From Candidatus Krumholzibacteriia bacterium (GTDB lineage: Bacteria > Krumholzibacteriota > Krumholzibacteriia > LZORAL124-64-63), in NCBI GenBank assembly GCA_016744705.1, contig JADGDU010000002.1:124001-188000 (forward strand): a DNA stretch of 64,000 bases, in the 5' to 3' direction. Both the position numbers and the translations under genes were made by a program. Shown piece after piece: positions 46,884 to 55,249 of this stretch (its first letter is position 1; every line of letters begins with the position of its first letter). The notes beneath the pieces are model-generated. The model saw nothing but the letters and a program-made list of their open reading frames with translations, ran no database searches and was not told the DNA's origin.

Positions 46884-47202
46884 GGAACAACCTTTCATAG
46901 ATCAGCAGGATTGCCAAACGGGAGGAGTGACTTCTTAAGGATACGAAACCTTAGCGAAAAAGTCAATAGAAAAAACGAACAAAAAGCGAACAAGCGAACT
47001 GAAGCCAAGCCTCCAAAAAAACTCACAAATCATCGCAAACCATGCCTGCCGGCAAGCATTTCACCTCCCAAAAGCTTCTTCAATAATGATTCATTGGAGA
47101 TTCCCCCTCCCATAAGGCATAATGAACTCACACGTCCAGCGGCGGCAGGTCGGCCCTAACGCCAATCAAAACCATCACACCCTTAGGACCACGGCGCTCT
47201 CC
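46884..47202. other. Divergent intergenic region
   Basis: Apart from the HNH promoter, nothing was recognised. The middle is A-rich on the + strand (AAAAAGCGAACAAGCGAAC) and the last 80 bases are unstructured leader of the symporter gene, whose RBS is weak. Confidence 0.5.
46938..46966 (-). promoter_or_regulatory. Sigma-70-type promoter of the HNH gene
   Basis: On the - strand TTGACT (46966-46961), a 17-base spacer and TATCCT (46943-46938) lie 55 bases before the start codon. Confidence 0.6.
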
Positions 47203-49236
47203 ATGAAATTTCTCGACTGGACCATCGTTGCTCTCATGTATTTCGGCATCCTGGCCGTGGTCAGCCTAACCAAACGCTACATGCGAGGCGTAAGCGATTA
47301 CCTGGCGGCCGGACGTTCAGCGGGCCGCTACCTCCTGACCATCAGCGCGGGCATCGCCGGCCTAGGCGCCATCACCGTGGTGGCCAATCTTGAGGCCGGG
47401 TTCCAATCAGGATTTGCCATGGGTTGGTGGGGACTGACCATGTCTTTGTTCTGGGTCATGGTGACTGTCAGTGGTTGGGTTAATTATCGATTCCGCCGTA
47501 CCCGAGCCCTCACCCTCGCCGAATTCTTCGAGATGCGTTACAGCCGCCGCTTCCGAGTCTTTGCCGGCACCGTGGCCTTTGTAGCGGGCCTGATCAACTT
47601 CGGTATCTTCCCTTCAGTGGGAGCCCATTTTTTCATCCACTTTCTCGGACTACCCGACTCCTGGCAATTGTTTGGCCTGACCCTCCCGGTTTTCCCCACC
47701 CTGATGGCTCTCCTGCTCACAACCGCCGTGTATTTTGTCTTTGCCGGTGGCCAGGTGGCCGTCATGATCACCGACTTCATCCAGGGAGCCTTCGCCAACT
47801 TGGTCTTCCTCATTTTGGCAGTCTACCTGCTGGCGCTGGTGGGATGGGATCAAGTGGGAGAAGTGCTTTCCCAAACACCAGTGGGCCACTCAAAAATCAA
47901 CCCCTTCGACACCGGCTTCGTGGCCGATTTTAATTTCAAATATTTCCTCATTGGTGTCATTGGGTTGTTTTATGGCGCCATGAGTTGGCAAGGCACCCAG
48001 GCCTACAACAGCTCAGCCCGCACAGCCCATGAAGGAAAAATGGGAGGCGTTCTCGGCTTGTGGCGCGGCCGTTCCCAGGATGTCTTTATGACCATCGTGC
48101 CCATCCTGGTGTTCACGGTTCTGAACCATCCCGAGTGGACCGGTTTTGCCGAGGGCATCAACAGCCAATTGGCCGGTATCAGCAATGAATCTTTGGCCAA
48201 CCAAATGAGAGCGCCGTTGGTCTTAACTCGCCTCTTGCCCACAGGGCTTTTGGGAGCTTTCGCCGCACTCATGCTGGGCGCTTTTATCAGCACTCACAAC
48301 ACTTACCTGCATTCCTGGAGCAGCATCTTCATTCAGGATGTGGTTCTGCCATTTCGCAAAACACCCCTCTCCCCCAAGGCCCATTTGAGTTTGCTGCGGG
48401 CCGGAGTCATTGGTGTGGCCGTTTTCATCTTCTTCTTCAGCCTGCTTTACAAACAGAGCCAGGCCATCCTGTTATTTTTCGCCCTGACAGCCGCCATTTT
48501 TGCGGGTTGGAGCGGTGCGGTAATCATTGGTGGACTGTACACCCGCTGGGGCACCACCCTGGGAGCCTGGACCGCCACCGTCAGCGGTGTAACTCTGGCT
48601 TTGACGGGATTCATACTGGAACAGGCCCAACGCTCCTGGCGTGAATCCGGAACGGCATTCTGGGGCATTATGGATTGGGTAGGACCGGACCGGGCCCTGC
48701 AATGGGCAGCCTGGACAGAAACTCACTTACCCAATGGCCAGGAACTCTGGGGATGGGCCATGTGGATTTGCGCTCTTATCTATGTGGCCGTTTCCCTCAC
48801 TGAACAGGCCGTGCGGCCCACGAGTTTCAACCTGGACAAGCTGTTGCACCGTGGTCCCTACGCCATTGAGGGGGAAATTGAGGAAGGCAACGGAACCATC
48901 AGCCAACGCTGGCGCATGCTCGGCATCACCAATGAATTTGGTCGCCGGGATAAGCTGCTCTACCTGACGACCTGGTGCTGGAACATCGCCTGGGTGGCTG
49001 TCTTCCTGGTGGGAACCATCTACTTTCTCACCCGTCATGTGCCGGACGGAGACTGGTCCCAGTGGGATGGCATTTGGTTGAATTTCTGGCATACAAAAAT
49101 CTGGATCGAACTGGCTGTGGCTGCCGTGGTGGTGGTCTGGTTCACCCTCGGTGGAGTGAAGGACGTGAAGAGACTTTTGAATAGCCTCTCCACCAAAGCC
49201 ATAGACGAGAATGATGATGGCTTTATCGACCGCTAG
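47203..49236 (+). CDS. Sodium:solute symporter family transporter
   Basis: The ATG at 47203 (MKFLDWTIVALMYFGILAVV) starts directly in the first membrane helix; the frame extends upstream without support. The 677-residue protein has about 14 membrane segments and SSS landmarks: the early RYMRGVSDYLAAGRSAGRYLL loop, ISAGIAGLGAITVVANLEAGFQSGFA, FAGGQVAVMITDFIQGAFANLVF, and a motif near LGAFISTHNTYLHSWSSIFIQDV. The family couples Na+ entry to uptake of sugars, amino acids or other solutes; the substrate cannot be assigned. A ~60-residue cytoplasmic loop (SFNLDKLLHRGPYAIEGEIEEGNG) before the last helices is typical of the sugar-type members. Confidence 0.88.
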   Translation: MKFLDWTIVALMYFGILAVVSLTKRYMRGVSDYLAAGRSAGRYLLTISAGIAGLGAITVVANLEAGFQSGFAMGWWGLTMSLFWVMVTVSGWVNYRFRRTRALTLAEFFEMRYSRRFRVFAGTVAFVAGLINFGIFPSVGAHFFIHFLGLPDSWQLFGLTLPVFPTLMALLLTTAVYFVFAGGQVAVMITDFIQGAFANLVFLILAVYLLALVGWDQVGEVLSQTPVGHSKINPFDTGFVADFNFKYFLIGVIGLFYGAMSWQGTQAYNSSARTAHEGKMGGVLGLWRGRSQDVFMTIVPILVFTVLNHPEWTGFAEGINSQLAGISNESLANQMRAPLVLTRLLPTGLLGAFAALMLGAFISTHNTYLHSWSSIFIQDVVLPFRKTPLSPKAHLSLLRAGVIGVAVFIFFFSLLYKQSQAILLFFALTAAIFAGWSGAVIIGGLYTRWGTTLGAWTATVSGVTLALTGFILEQAQRSWRESGTAFWGIMDWVGPDRALQWAAWTETHLPNGQELWGWAMWICALIYVAVSLTEQAVRPTSFNLDKLLHRGPYAIEGEIEEGNGTISQRWRMLGITNEFGRRDKLLYLTTWCWNIAWVAVFLVGTIYFLTRHVPDGDWSQWDGIWLNFWHTKIWIELAVAAVVVVWFTLGGVKDVKRLLNSLSTKAIDENDDGFIDR

Positions 49237-49261
49237 GAAGAGCTACTGGCTCTTCCGTTTT
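49236..49261 (+). terminator. Terminator between the symporter gene and msrA
   Basis: GGAAGAGC pairs with GCTCTTCC around TACTG and is followed by GTTTT. It overlaps the msrA stop region on the other strand. Confidence 0.7.
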
Positions 49262-49863
49262 GAAGAAAACTTCTGCCGGAATTTCTGCACCTTCGGGTCG
49301 ATCACTGCCCGGCAATATCCCTGGGCTCGATTCCGTGAGTAATAATCCTGATGATATGATTCCGCAGGGTAAAAATGCTCCATGGAAGTCAGCTGGGTCA
49401 CCACTGGTTTGTTATAAACTTTATCTTCAGCCAGTTGATCCATAATGGATCGGGCCGTGGCTTTTTGCTCCGGAGAATGATAGAAAATTACAGACCGATA
49501 TTGCGTACCCACGTCCGCCCCCTGGCGGTTCAGAGTGGTGGGATCATGGATAGTGAAAAAGACTGCCAGCACTTCGTCAAAGGTGGTCACAGAAGAGTCA
49601 AAAACCACCTGCACCACTTCCGCATGTCCGGTATCTCCACCCGATACTTCCTGATAATTTGGAGTGCCGCTGCCCCCCGAGTAACCAGATTCCACGCTAC
49701 TGACCCCTTCTAGTTCCTCAAAAACAGCTTCCAGGCACCAAAAGCAGCCACCACCCAGGGTTGCTGTTTCCACAGTCTTCTTGGCATCAGCCATAGCAGA
49801 ATTTCCTCCAGGGAAAGCAATCAAAAATATCGTCAGGATTAATAACAGTTTGCAGCACCGCAC
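49243..49863 (-). CDS. msrA: Peptide methionine sulfoxide reductase MsrA, exported
   Basis: The GTG at 49863 is chosen because GGAGG lies six bases upstream and it opens a signal peptide (MRCCKLLLILTIFLIAFPGGNSAMA). The catalytic motif GGGCFWCLEAVF is intact, and the family continues with SGYSGG, YQEVSGGDTGHAEVVQVVFD, FFTIHDPTTLNRQGADVGTQYRSVIFYHS and FYPAESYHQDYY. It reduces methionine-S-sulfoxide in proteins. The signal peptide places it in the envelope, where it would repair exported proteins, of which this region has many. At ~206 residues the length fits MsrA without an MsrB fusion. It lies 34 bases after hypA. Confidence 0.95.
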   Translation of the reverse strand: MRCCKLLLILTIFLIAFPGGNSAMADAKKTVETATLGGGCFWCLEAVFEELEGVSSVESGYSGGSGTPNYQEVSGGDTGHAEVVQVVFDSSVTTFDEVLAVFFTIHDPTTLNRQGADVGTQYRSVIFYHSPEQKATARSIMDQLAEDKVYNKPVVTQLTSMEHFYPAESYHQDYYSRNRAQGYCRAVIDPKVQKFRQKFSSKRKSQ

Positions 49864-49897
49864 ATCATTCCTCCACCGTTGCGAAATCAAGAGTTCA

Positions 49898-50239
49898 TTA
49901 ATCTACATTAATACGTAAAACTCTTAATTCTCGCCCCTGAGAAATTTCCAGTATGGCTTTTTCACACTCTGGGCACACACCCATTTGAATTCCGACGAGG
50001 ACTTCCTTGGCGCATTCGGAGCAATAGCCTTTGCCGGCGATGCTATGCACCACCAGCTCAGCCCCCGCGGCCATGGTGTTCTTGCAGGCCACACCAAAAC
50101 AGAAATGAAGGGAATCCAATTCGATGCCCGCCAACTGCCCAACCTCCAATTCGATGGAATTGATGACAGTGGCCTCGGCGGCCCGGGCCTGGTCTTCAGC
50201 AATCTTCAACACACCGGAAACGATGGTCATTTCATGCAT
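49898..50239 (-). CDS. hypA: HypA-like nickel-insertion / metallochaperone protein
   Basis: The 113 residues show the family layout: N-terminal MHEM with the nickel-binding His2, and a zinc site formed by Cys73, Cys76, Cys89 and Cys92 (YCSEC and VCPEC). HypA delivers Ni2+ to [NiFe]-hydrogenase or urease maturation. No hydrogenase or other hyp gene is in this window; instead it follows a His-rich membrane permease by two bases, so the pair may handle nickel uptake and delivery. RBS is weak, consistent with coupling to the upstream stop. Confidence 0.9.
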   Translation of the reverse strand: MHEMTIVSGVLKIAEDQARAAEATVINSIELEVGQLAGIELDSLHFCFGVACKNTMAAGAELVVHSIAGKGYCSECAKEVLVGIQMGVCPECEKAILEISQGRELRVLRINVD

Positions 50240-50241
50240 GG

Positions 50242-50958
50242 TTAAAGACCCAGGAATTGAATAGCCAGACCACTTCCCATAATGGCCAAACCAGCCAGAA
50301 CATGGGCGTAACGTTCGAGGCCCTTCATGGGCAACATTTTGAAACCCCGCTCGGCCAGAAACACCATGGTGACCATGGTCAAAATAGTGACTACAGAAAA
50401 GATCCCGGTGATGATGACGAGTCCTGCCACACTGCTTTGGGCTGCTGGATACATAAGGATGGGAATCAGCGGCTCGCAGGGACCCAAAATGAAAATAACA
50501 AACAGGGCCCAGGGAGTGATACTCGAAGCGTTCTTTTCACTCACATGAGGGTGAGCGTGATCCGTCAGGTGCGAGTGGTGATGATGGTGAACAGTGCCAT
50601 CGGCATGAGTGTGAGCGTGGCTATGAGTTTTCTGGCGCAAGGCTTTGCGCAATCCCCATACACTGTAGATCAATCCGAAGGATATCAGCAACCAGGCGGC
50701 GAGATCGCCACGGATACCCTCCACCACATTCAGCCGTCCCACGGCCAGGCCCAGGCCAATGCCCAGAAATCCCAGCAAGACTGAACCCAAGACGTGCCCC
50801 AGTCCACACAGGGCAGTGATACCCAGAGTTTTAGACAAATTCCATTGGCGTGCCTTGCCAATGACAATGAAGGGCAGATAGTGATCCGGTCCCGTCACAG
50901 TGTGAACCAGACCAATAGAAGCAGCGCTTAAAGCCAATACACCAAATTCAGATCCCAT
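50242..50958 (-). CDS. UreH/NiCoT-like metal permease with His-rich cytoplasmic or loop segment
   Basis: GGAGG precedes the ATG. The 238-residue protein has about six membrane segments. Helix 1 carries HTVTGPDH (His19, Asp25, His26), resembling the H-x4-DH nickel/cobalt signature of NiCoT and UreH-type permeases with one extra residue. Residues ~112-140 form a loop with runs of His (THSHAHTHAD, HHHHHSH, DHAHPH), a probable metal-binding buffer. The second half has FILGPCEPLIPILMYPAA. The adjacent hypA gene supports nickel. A TauE/SafE-type exporter is the alternative. Confidence 0.8.
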   Translation of the reverse strand: MGSEFGVLALSAASIGLVHTVTGPDHYLPFIVIGKARQWNLSKTLGITALCGLGHVLGSVLLGFLGIGLGLAVGRLNVVEGIRGDLAAWLLISFGLIYSVWGLRKALRQKTHSHAHTHADGTVHHHHHSHLTDHAHPHVSEKNASSITPWALFVIFILGPCEPLIPILMYPAAQSSVAGLVIITGIFSVVTILTMVTMVFLAERGFKMLPMKGLERYAHVLAGLAIMGSGLAIQFLGL

Positions 50959-50992
50959 GGGGATTCCTCCTGAATAAATGGAGAATCAAGAC

Positions 50993-51748
50993 TCAGTTGT
51001 CGATCACACTCACATTGTCCACGTAGAAAGTGCCAGCGCCGTCATTCCAGCTGGCAAAGCTGATGTGGGAAATTTTGCTGGGAGTTTTTCCCTTGGTATA
51101 GAAAGACTCCAGTTCAAAGCCATCCACCACTCCCACCACCGTCACCGAATAATACCCCTCGGGGATGTTGGCTTCAACCTTGATGGTGTACCATTTGTTA
51201 GCGTCGAGGCCTTCGGCCACCAAAGTGCGTTCGGCCCATTTGCCACTGCCTTCACGGGCAAAGAGATTCAGCTTGCCGGGTTCTTCAGCATTTTCAAATC
51301 CCATGAGAACGAAGCGTTCACGGCCGGTGCTGTTGGGCCCGCCCTTCTTGTCTTTCACACCACCGAGGAACAAGAAAGCGCTGCGGTTGTCGTCCGGCAG
51401 AATTTCTTTCACCAGGATATCGTAGCTGGCGGTCAAGGCCATGGTTTGGGCTTCGGCCAAGCGGAAAGTGAGGTAGGTGTTAAAATCAGGGTGGCCCTTG
51501 ATCATGGCTTTTTTGGTTTTATTACCCTTGATCTTTTTGGTGCTCAACTTCAGCAGATTGCGGCCCTCTTCGGTGTCTTTGCGGCTCTCGTACCAGTCCA
51601 GGCCTTTGCTATCCTTACGCAGGTCCTCGCCGTTTTTGACGTTCTCAAAGTCTCCCCCGGGAACCAGTTCGGCTGCCAGCAGGGTGGCGGAGGTGGAGAT
51701 CATTATGAGCAGCGCCAGCAAGGCGACAAAGCGAAATCGGGTCAGCAT
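50993..51748 (-). CDS. Secreted protein with beta-sandwich (carbohydrate-binding-like) domain
   Basis: The ATG at 51748 behind GGAAGGA is used; a TTG five codons up would lie inside that RBS. Signal peptide FRFVALLALLIMISTSATLLA. The ~225-residue mature chain begins ELVPGGDFENVKNGEDL and ends GAGTFYVDNVSVIDN, both typical of secreted carbohydrate-binding-type beta-sandwich domains (an N-terminal GDFE strand and a closing F-x-DNVSV). No catalytic motif is recognised. An extended -10 promoter lies 62 bases upstream. Substrate unknown. Confidence 0.75.
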   Translation of the reverse strand: MLTRFRFVALLALLIMISTSATLLAAELVPGGDFENVKNGEDLRKDSKGLDWYESRKDTEEGRNLLKLSTKKIKGNKTKKAMIKGHPDFNTYLTFRLAEAQTMALTASYDILVKEILPDDNRSAFLFLGGVKDKKGGPNSTGRERFVLMGFENAEEPGKLNLFAREGSGKWAERTLVAEGLDANKWYTIKVEANIPEGYYSVTVVGVVDGFELESFYTKGKTPSKISHISFASWNDGAGTFYVDNVSVIDN

Positions 51749-51809
51749 GGTGGTTCCTTCCAAGGTCTTCCAGGTTGATCAGGGCGATACCAGAGGTGAA
51801 TCAAACAAT

Positions 51810-51818
51810 ATTATACCA
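51810..51818 (-). promoter_or_regulatory. Extended -10 promoter candidate (TGG-TATAAT)
   Basis: On the - strand a perfect TATAAT preceded by TGG lies 62 bases before the ATG at 51748. No -35 match at standard spacing. Confidence 0.55.
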
Positions 51819-51939
51819 CTCAACACAACATCTGGGTTGAGGAAATACGCAATAATGTGTTACTTATGGCCCAAAACTAGGGGTGGTGGCCTTCTGCAGC
51901 AGCCTCCCATCGCTTCCTCACCCTCTCCGGGACGGTCTC

Positions 51940-53763
51940 ATGAAGCACGATGCCATCGCAGTGATCGATTTTGGCGGACAATACGCCCACCTCATCGCCA
52001 CCAAAGTTCGCCGCAGCCGAGTCTTGGCTGAAATTCGCCAACCCGAAGATCCCATCGAAGATTTTCAGGGTTACAAGGGCATCATCCTTTCCGGAAGCCC
52101 GGCGCTCTCCTCATTCGGAGAAGATTCCGCCTACACCAAAGAGATCTATGACCTGGACGTACCCATTCTGGGATTTTGCTTTGGGCACCAGGAAATCGCC
52201 AAACATTACGGCGGCAAAGTGGTCAATGGCAAGCAGGAGTGGGGACACGCCGACCTGCACATCCGGCGGGAACATCCTCTTTTTGCCGGCTTGGACAAAG
52301 TGGAGCAAGTTTGGATGAGCCACTTCGACTCTGTGACCGAGATCGGCCCAGACTTCGAAGAACTGGGTTACACCCTTCTCGGCGAAGGCACCCCACCCCA
52401 CCACTTTGCGGCCATCGGCAGTGACAAATTGCGGCGCTACGGATTCCAATACCATCCCGAAGTGGACGACACCCTGCACGGCGACGAGATGATCGCCAAC
52501 TTCGTTCTCAATATCTGTGAGTGCGATCCCACCTGGACCATGGATAGCTACGTGGCCGATCAGGTGGAAAAGATCCAAACCCAGGTGGGCGATGGGTCGG
52601 TCTTCCTTCTCGCCAGCGGCGGAGTCGATTCCACCGTGGCGGCGCGCCTCTTTGGGGAAGCTCTCGGGCCCGACCGCCTGCACTTGCTGCACGTAGACAA
52701 CGGCCTCATGCGCAAAGATGAATCCCAGGCCGTCATTGAAATGTTCAAAGAATTGGAATTGCACCAAAACTTCCACTTCATCGACGCCACTGAGACCTTC
52801 CTCAAATCTCTCGAAGGTATGACCGAGCCCGAACAGAAACGCCGCGCCATTGGCGATACTTTCATCGATGTCTTCGAAAGTGAAGCGCGCAGACTGGGCA
52901 TTGAAGACCATTTGCTGGGCCAGGGCACCATTTACCCCGACACCATCGAAAGCGGTGCCACCAAAAGAGCCGACACCATCAAAACCCACCACAACCGGGT
53001 GCCCATCATCGAAGAGATGATCGCCGCGGGAAAAATCATCGAACCTCTGGCTGATCTTTATAAAGTTGAAGTGCGCGAGTTGGGCGAAATGCTGGGCATT
53101 CCCCACGACATGATCTGGCGCCATCCTTTCCCCGGCCCCGGCCTGGGCGTGCGCTTGCTGTGCAGTGATGGTGTGGTTTGCGATGAAGATTCCCTGGGGA
53201 AGATTGGTCCAGCCGTCACCAAAAGCATGGCCGGATTTGGCCTAACTGGCGTGCCTTTGCCCATCAAGTCCGTGGGCGTGAAGGCTGATTTGCGATCCTA
53301 CGAGCATCCCGTCCTCATTCACGGCCAGGCCGACTGGGACGAATTGGCGGAAGCCTCCGGCACAATCTTCAAAACCGTGGACGGGATCAACCGCACTCTC
53401 TGGAATTTGGGCGACACATTGCCCACCACCATGCGCACCCTGGCTGCCACCATGACCGGCGACCGGCTGGACCTGCTGCGCGAATGTGACTTTCTGATGA
53501 TGGACGCCCTGCGCCGCCACGGACTTTATGGGGACATTTGGCAATGCCCCACCGTGTTGGTGCCTTTGGAGATCGACGGGCAGGGCCAGGAGCTTTGTAT
53601 TCTGCGGCCCATTCACAGCGAACGAGCCATGACCGCCACAGCGGCCCGTTTGCCCAAGGAATTGCTGGATGAATTGCGCGTATCGATTCTGGCTCTGCCG
53701 GGAATCAGCGGCTTGGCCTATGACCTGACCAGTAAGCCACCTGGAACCATTGAATGGGAATAA
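51940..53763 (+). CDS. guaA: GMP synthase (glutamine-hydrolysing)
   Basis: The ATG at 51940 (MKHDAIAVIDFGGQYAHLIA) gives the normal N terminus. The glutaminase domain has nucleophile Cys80 in GFCFGHQ and the YHPEV His/Glu pair. The ATP pyrophosphatase domain has the P-loop SGGVDST at 226-232, and LHVDNGLMRKDE, LGQGTIYPDTIESG and HPFPGPGLGVRLL follow. It aminates XMP to GMP using glutamine and ATP. At 607 residues it is longer than the ~525 of E. coli, owing to extra sequence in the C-terminal dimerisation region (VCDEDSLGKIGPAVTKSMAG, then DEL AEASGTIFKTVDGINRTLWNLG). No purine riboswitch was recognised upstream. Confidence 0.97.
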   Translation: MKHDAIAVIDFGGQYAHLIATKVRRSRVLAEIRQPEDPIEDFQGYKGIILSGSPALSSFGEDSAYTKEIYDLDVPILGFCFGHQEIAKHYGGKVVNGKQEWGHADLHIRREHPLFAGLDKVEQVWMSHFDSVTEIGPDFEELGYTLLGEGTPPHHFAAIGSDKLRRYGFQYHPEVDDTLHGDEMIANFVLNICECDPTWTMDSYVADQVEKIQTQVGDGSVFLLASGGVDSTVAARLFGEALGPDRLHLLHVDNGLMRKDESQAVIEMFKELELHQNFHFIDATETFLKSLEGMTEPEQKRRAIGDTFIDVFESEARRLGIEDHLLGQGTIYPDTIESGATKRADTIKTHHNRVPIIEEMIAAGKIIEPLADLYKVEVRELGEMLGIPHDMIWRHPFPGPGLGVRLLCSDGVVCDEDSLGKIGPAVTKSMAGFGLTGVPLPIKSVGVKADLRSYEHPVLIHGQADWDELAEASGTIFKTVDGINRTLWNLGDTLPTTMRTLAATMTGDRLDLLRECDFLMMDALRRHGLYGDIWQCPTVLVPLEIDGQGQELCILRPIHSERAMTATAARLPKELLDELRVSILALPGISGLAYDLTSKPPGTIEWE

Positions 53764-53846
53764 TTCAGGTTTTTCCTTTACTCATCCTGGATTGACCCGA
53801 ACACTGTTTACGGTGATAAATTTTTCCACGTTCCTGGAGGATGATG

Positions 53847-54350
53847 ATGAAGTTTGTGAAATGGAATTCCCTGCTGAAAATGACTCTGACTTTGAGCCTG
53901 GTCCTGGGCTTGGGCCTCATGGCCGGTTGTGGCGATGACGACGATCCCACTACTCCTCCTGGCGGTGGAGACATCACCGGTGGCACCATCACCTGGACCC
54001 TCGATGGCACCCCCATGGACTTTAGTGAGGGAGCCTCGGCAACCAATATGGGTGACGTTGATGAGCGCATCGTTGGCGGCACGGGATCTGGCACCGGCCA
54101 GGTTATCCTGATCACCTTTCCTAAAGCAACAGGCACCTACACCATCACCAGCGGCAGTGCTGGCAACACCGGCATCAGCATCGCCAATGGCAGCGACGTC
54201 TGGGGTTGTGTGGCAGGTTCCATCATCCTCGATACATCCACCGACACCCACTTGGTGGGATCATTCATCGGTACTTTTGAGGACATGAACGCCAATACTG
54301 TATTAGTCACCAATGGTGCTTTTGATGTGCCCTTGAATCTGGTTCAGTAA
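53847..54350 (+). CDS. Small predicted lipoprotein
   Basis: Three consecutive ATG codons follow GGAGG; the third (53847) has the best spacing. Lipobox LMAGC (Cys28), then GDDDDPTTPPGGGD, the same acidic-Pro linker as in the other lipoproteins here. The ~130-residue mature domain is beta-rich (ITWTLDGTPMDFSEGASA, GTYTITSGSAGNTGISI, DTHLVGSFIGTFEDMNANTVLVTNGAFDVPL). The final part resembles the conserved end of uncharacterised lipoproteins that keep a GxFxG and T-x-G-xFxVP pattern. Function unknown. Confidence 0.78.
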   Translation: MKFVKWNSLLKMTLTLSLVLGLGLMAGCGDDDDPTTPPGGGDITGGTITWTLDGTPMDFSEGASATNMGDVDERIVGGTGSGTGQVILITFPKATGTYTITSGSAGNTGISIANGSDVWGCVAGSIILDTSTDTHLVGSFIGTFEDMNANTVLVTNGAFDVPLNLVQ

Positions 54351-54360
54351 TATTTATAAA

Positions 54361-54390
54361 AACGCCCCGGTCCTTTGGGACCGGGGCGTT
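54361..54390 (+). terminator. Intrinsic terminator after the small lipoprotein gene
   Basis: AACGCCCCGGTCC pairs perfectly with GGACCGGGGCGTT around TTTG. The tail ATTATAA is only modestly T-rich; the stem also faces the convergent gene. Confidence 0.8.
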
Positions 54391-54409
54391 ATTATAACCA
54401 GTATTAAAT

Positions 54410-55144
54410 TTACCGGTACAGAGACTTCATTCCACCAAGAGTATTATTCTCCGTAGGAACACTGCCTTCGCAGCAAGCCGCGTCCATTTTGACCACAGCG
54501 CCACCAGTCCAGCTGTATGCTTCTACCAAGTCTTCCCAGCCCAGCAGGAAGTAGTTGTAAAAGCTGGTTCCGGGTACGGGGTTCTCGTCAGCCAGGATTC
54601 CGGGCAGCTGGCCGTCGGGGAAAGACACGGGCAGGTACAACTCGGCAAACCAAGGGCCGTCACCAGAGACACAAGTCAGCATGGTTTCGTCGAAAGGTAT
54701 GATCAATTCGTAGTCGCCAGCTTCTTCAAGGGTCACTTCGTAGGTGGGTGTTTCAACCACACGGTCGCCGGGAATCTTAGCGCCAGTACCATCATCGGTG
54801 GACAAACGCAGGGCACCCTGAATGGGGAAGGTCATAGGCAGATCTTCTTCACCGAAAGTCATGTAGAAGGTCACGCTCAGAGGAGCGAATCCACCCGGAC
54901 AGTCGCCAACCTGATCAGAATTGATGACGTAGGTGTAGGCTTCGTTTCCGTAAGCCCAATCGGCCATTTCGTTCACGGGGTCATTGGTATTACCCAGAAC
55001 AATATCAGTGCCAACGGTGCGGCTAAAATCCACCACATTAATATTGGCTGCGTCGAGTTTGTGAGTGGCTTCAAGAGCAGGGCGATTGCCGGCAAAAGCT
55101 GTTGTGGCCAGACAAATCAAAGCAATGGTGATCAGTGTACGCAA
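54410..55144 (-). CDS. Secreted protein with GGMKSLYR tail
   Basis: The start is a TTG at 55144 with GGAGG seven bases upstream, followed by a signal peptide (MRTLITIALICLATTAFA). The mature ~226 residues are beta-rich with Cys residues at GDCPGG, MLTCVS and AACCEG. Sequence such as LSVTFYMTFGEEDLPMTFPIQGALRLSTDDG and APVPGTSFYNYFLLGWEDL indicates a jelly-roll-like extracellular domain. The chain ends TLGGMKSLYR, matching the tail pattern of two other secreted proteins here. It precedes a related gene by 105 bases and both are on the - strand. Function unknown. Confidence 0.78.
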   Translation of the reverse strand: MRTLITIALICLATTAFAGNRPALEATHKLDAANINVVDFSRTVGTDIVLGNTNDPVNEMADWAYGNEAYTYVINSDQVGDCPGGFAPLSVTFYMTFGEEDLPMTFPIQGALRLSTDDGTGAKIPGDRVVETPTYEVTLEEAGDYELIIPFDETMLTCVSGDGPWFAELYLPVSFPDGQLPGILADENPVPGTSFYNYFLLGWEDLVEAYSWTGGAVVKMDAACCEGSVPTENNTLGGMKSLYR

Positions 55145-55249
55145 AACGTTACCTCCAGAAAATCAGTGTGTGAGTTTAGGTCAAAAATCAAATGGACTCT
55201 GGGTCATTTGCCGAATAGCCAACAACCCAGGTCCAAGTTCAAACTTCAT

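Noticed and set aside
51780..51939. Purine riboswitch upstream of guaA
   Set aside because: No conserved purine aptamer loops or P1 stem could be recognised.
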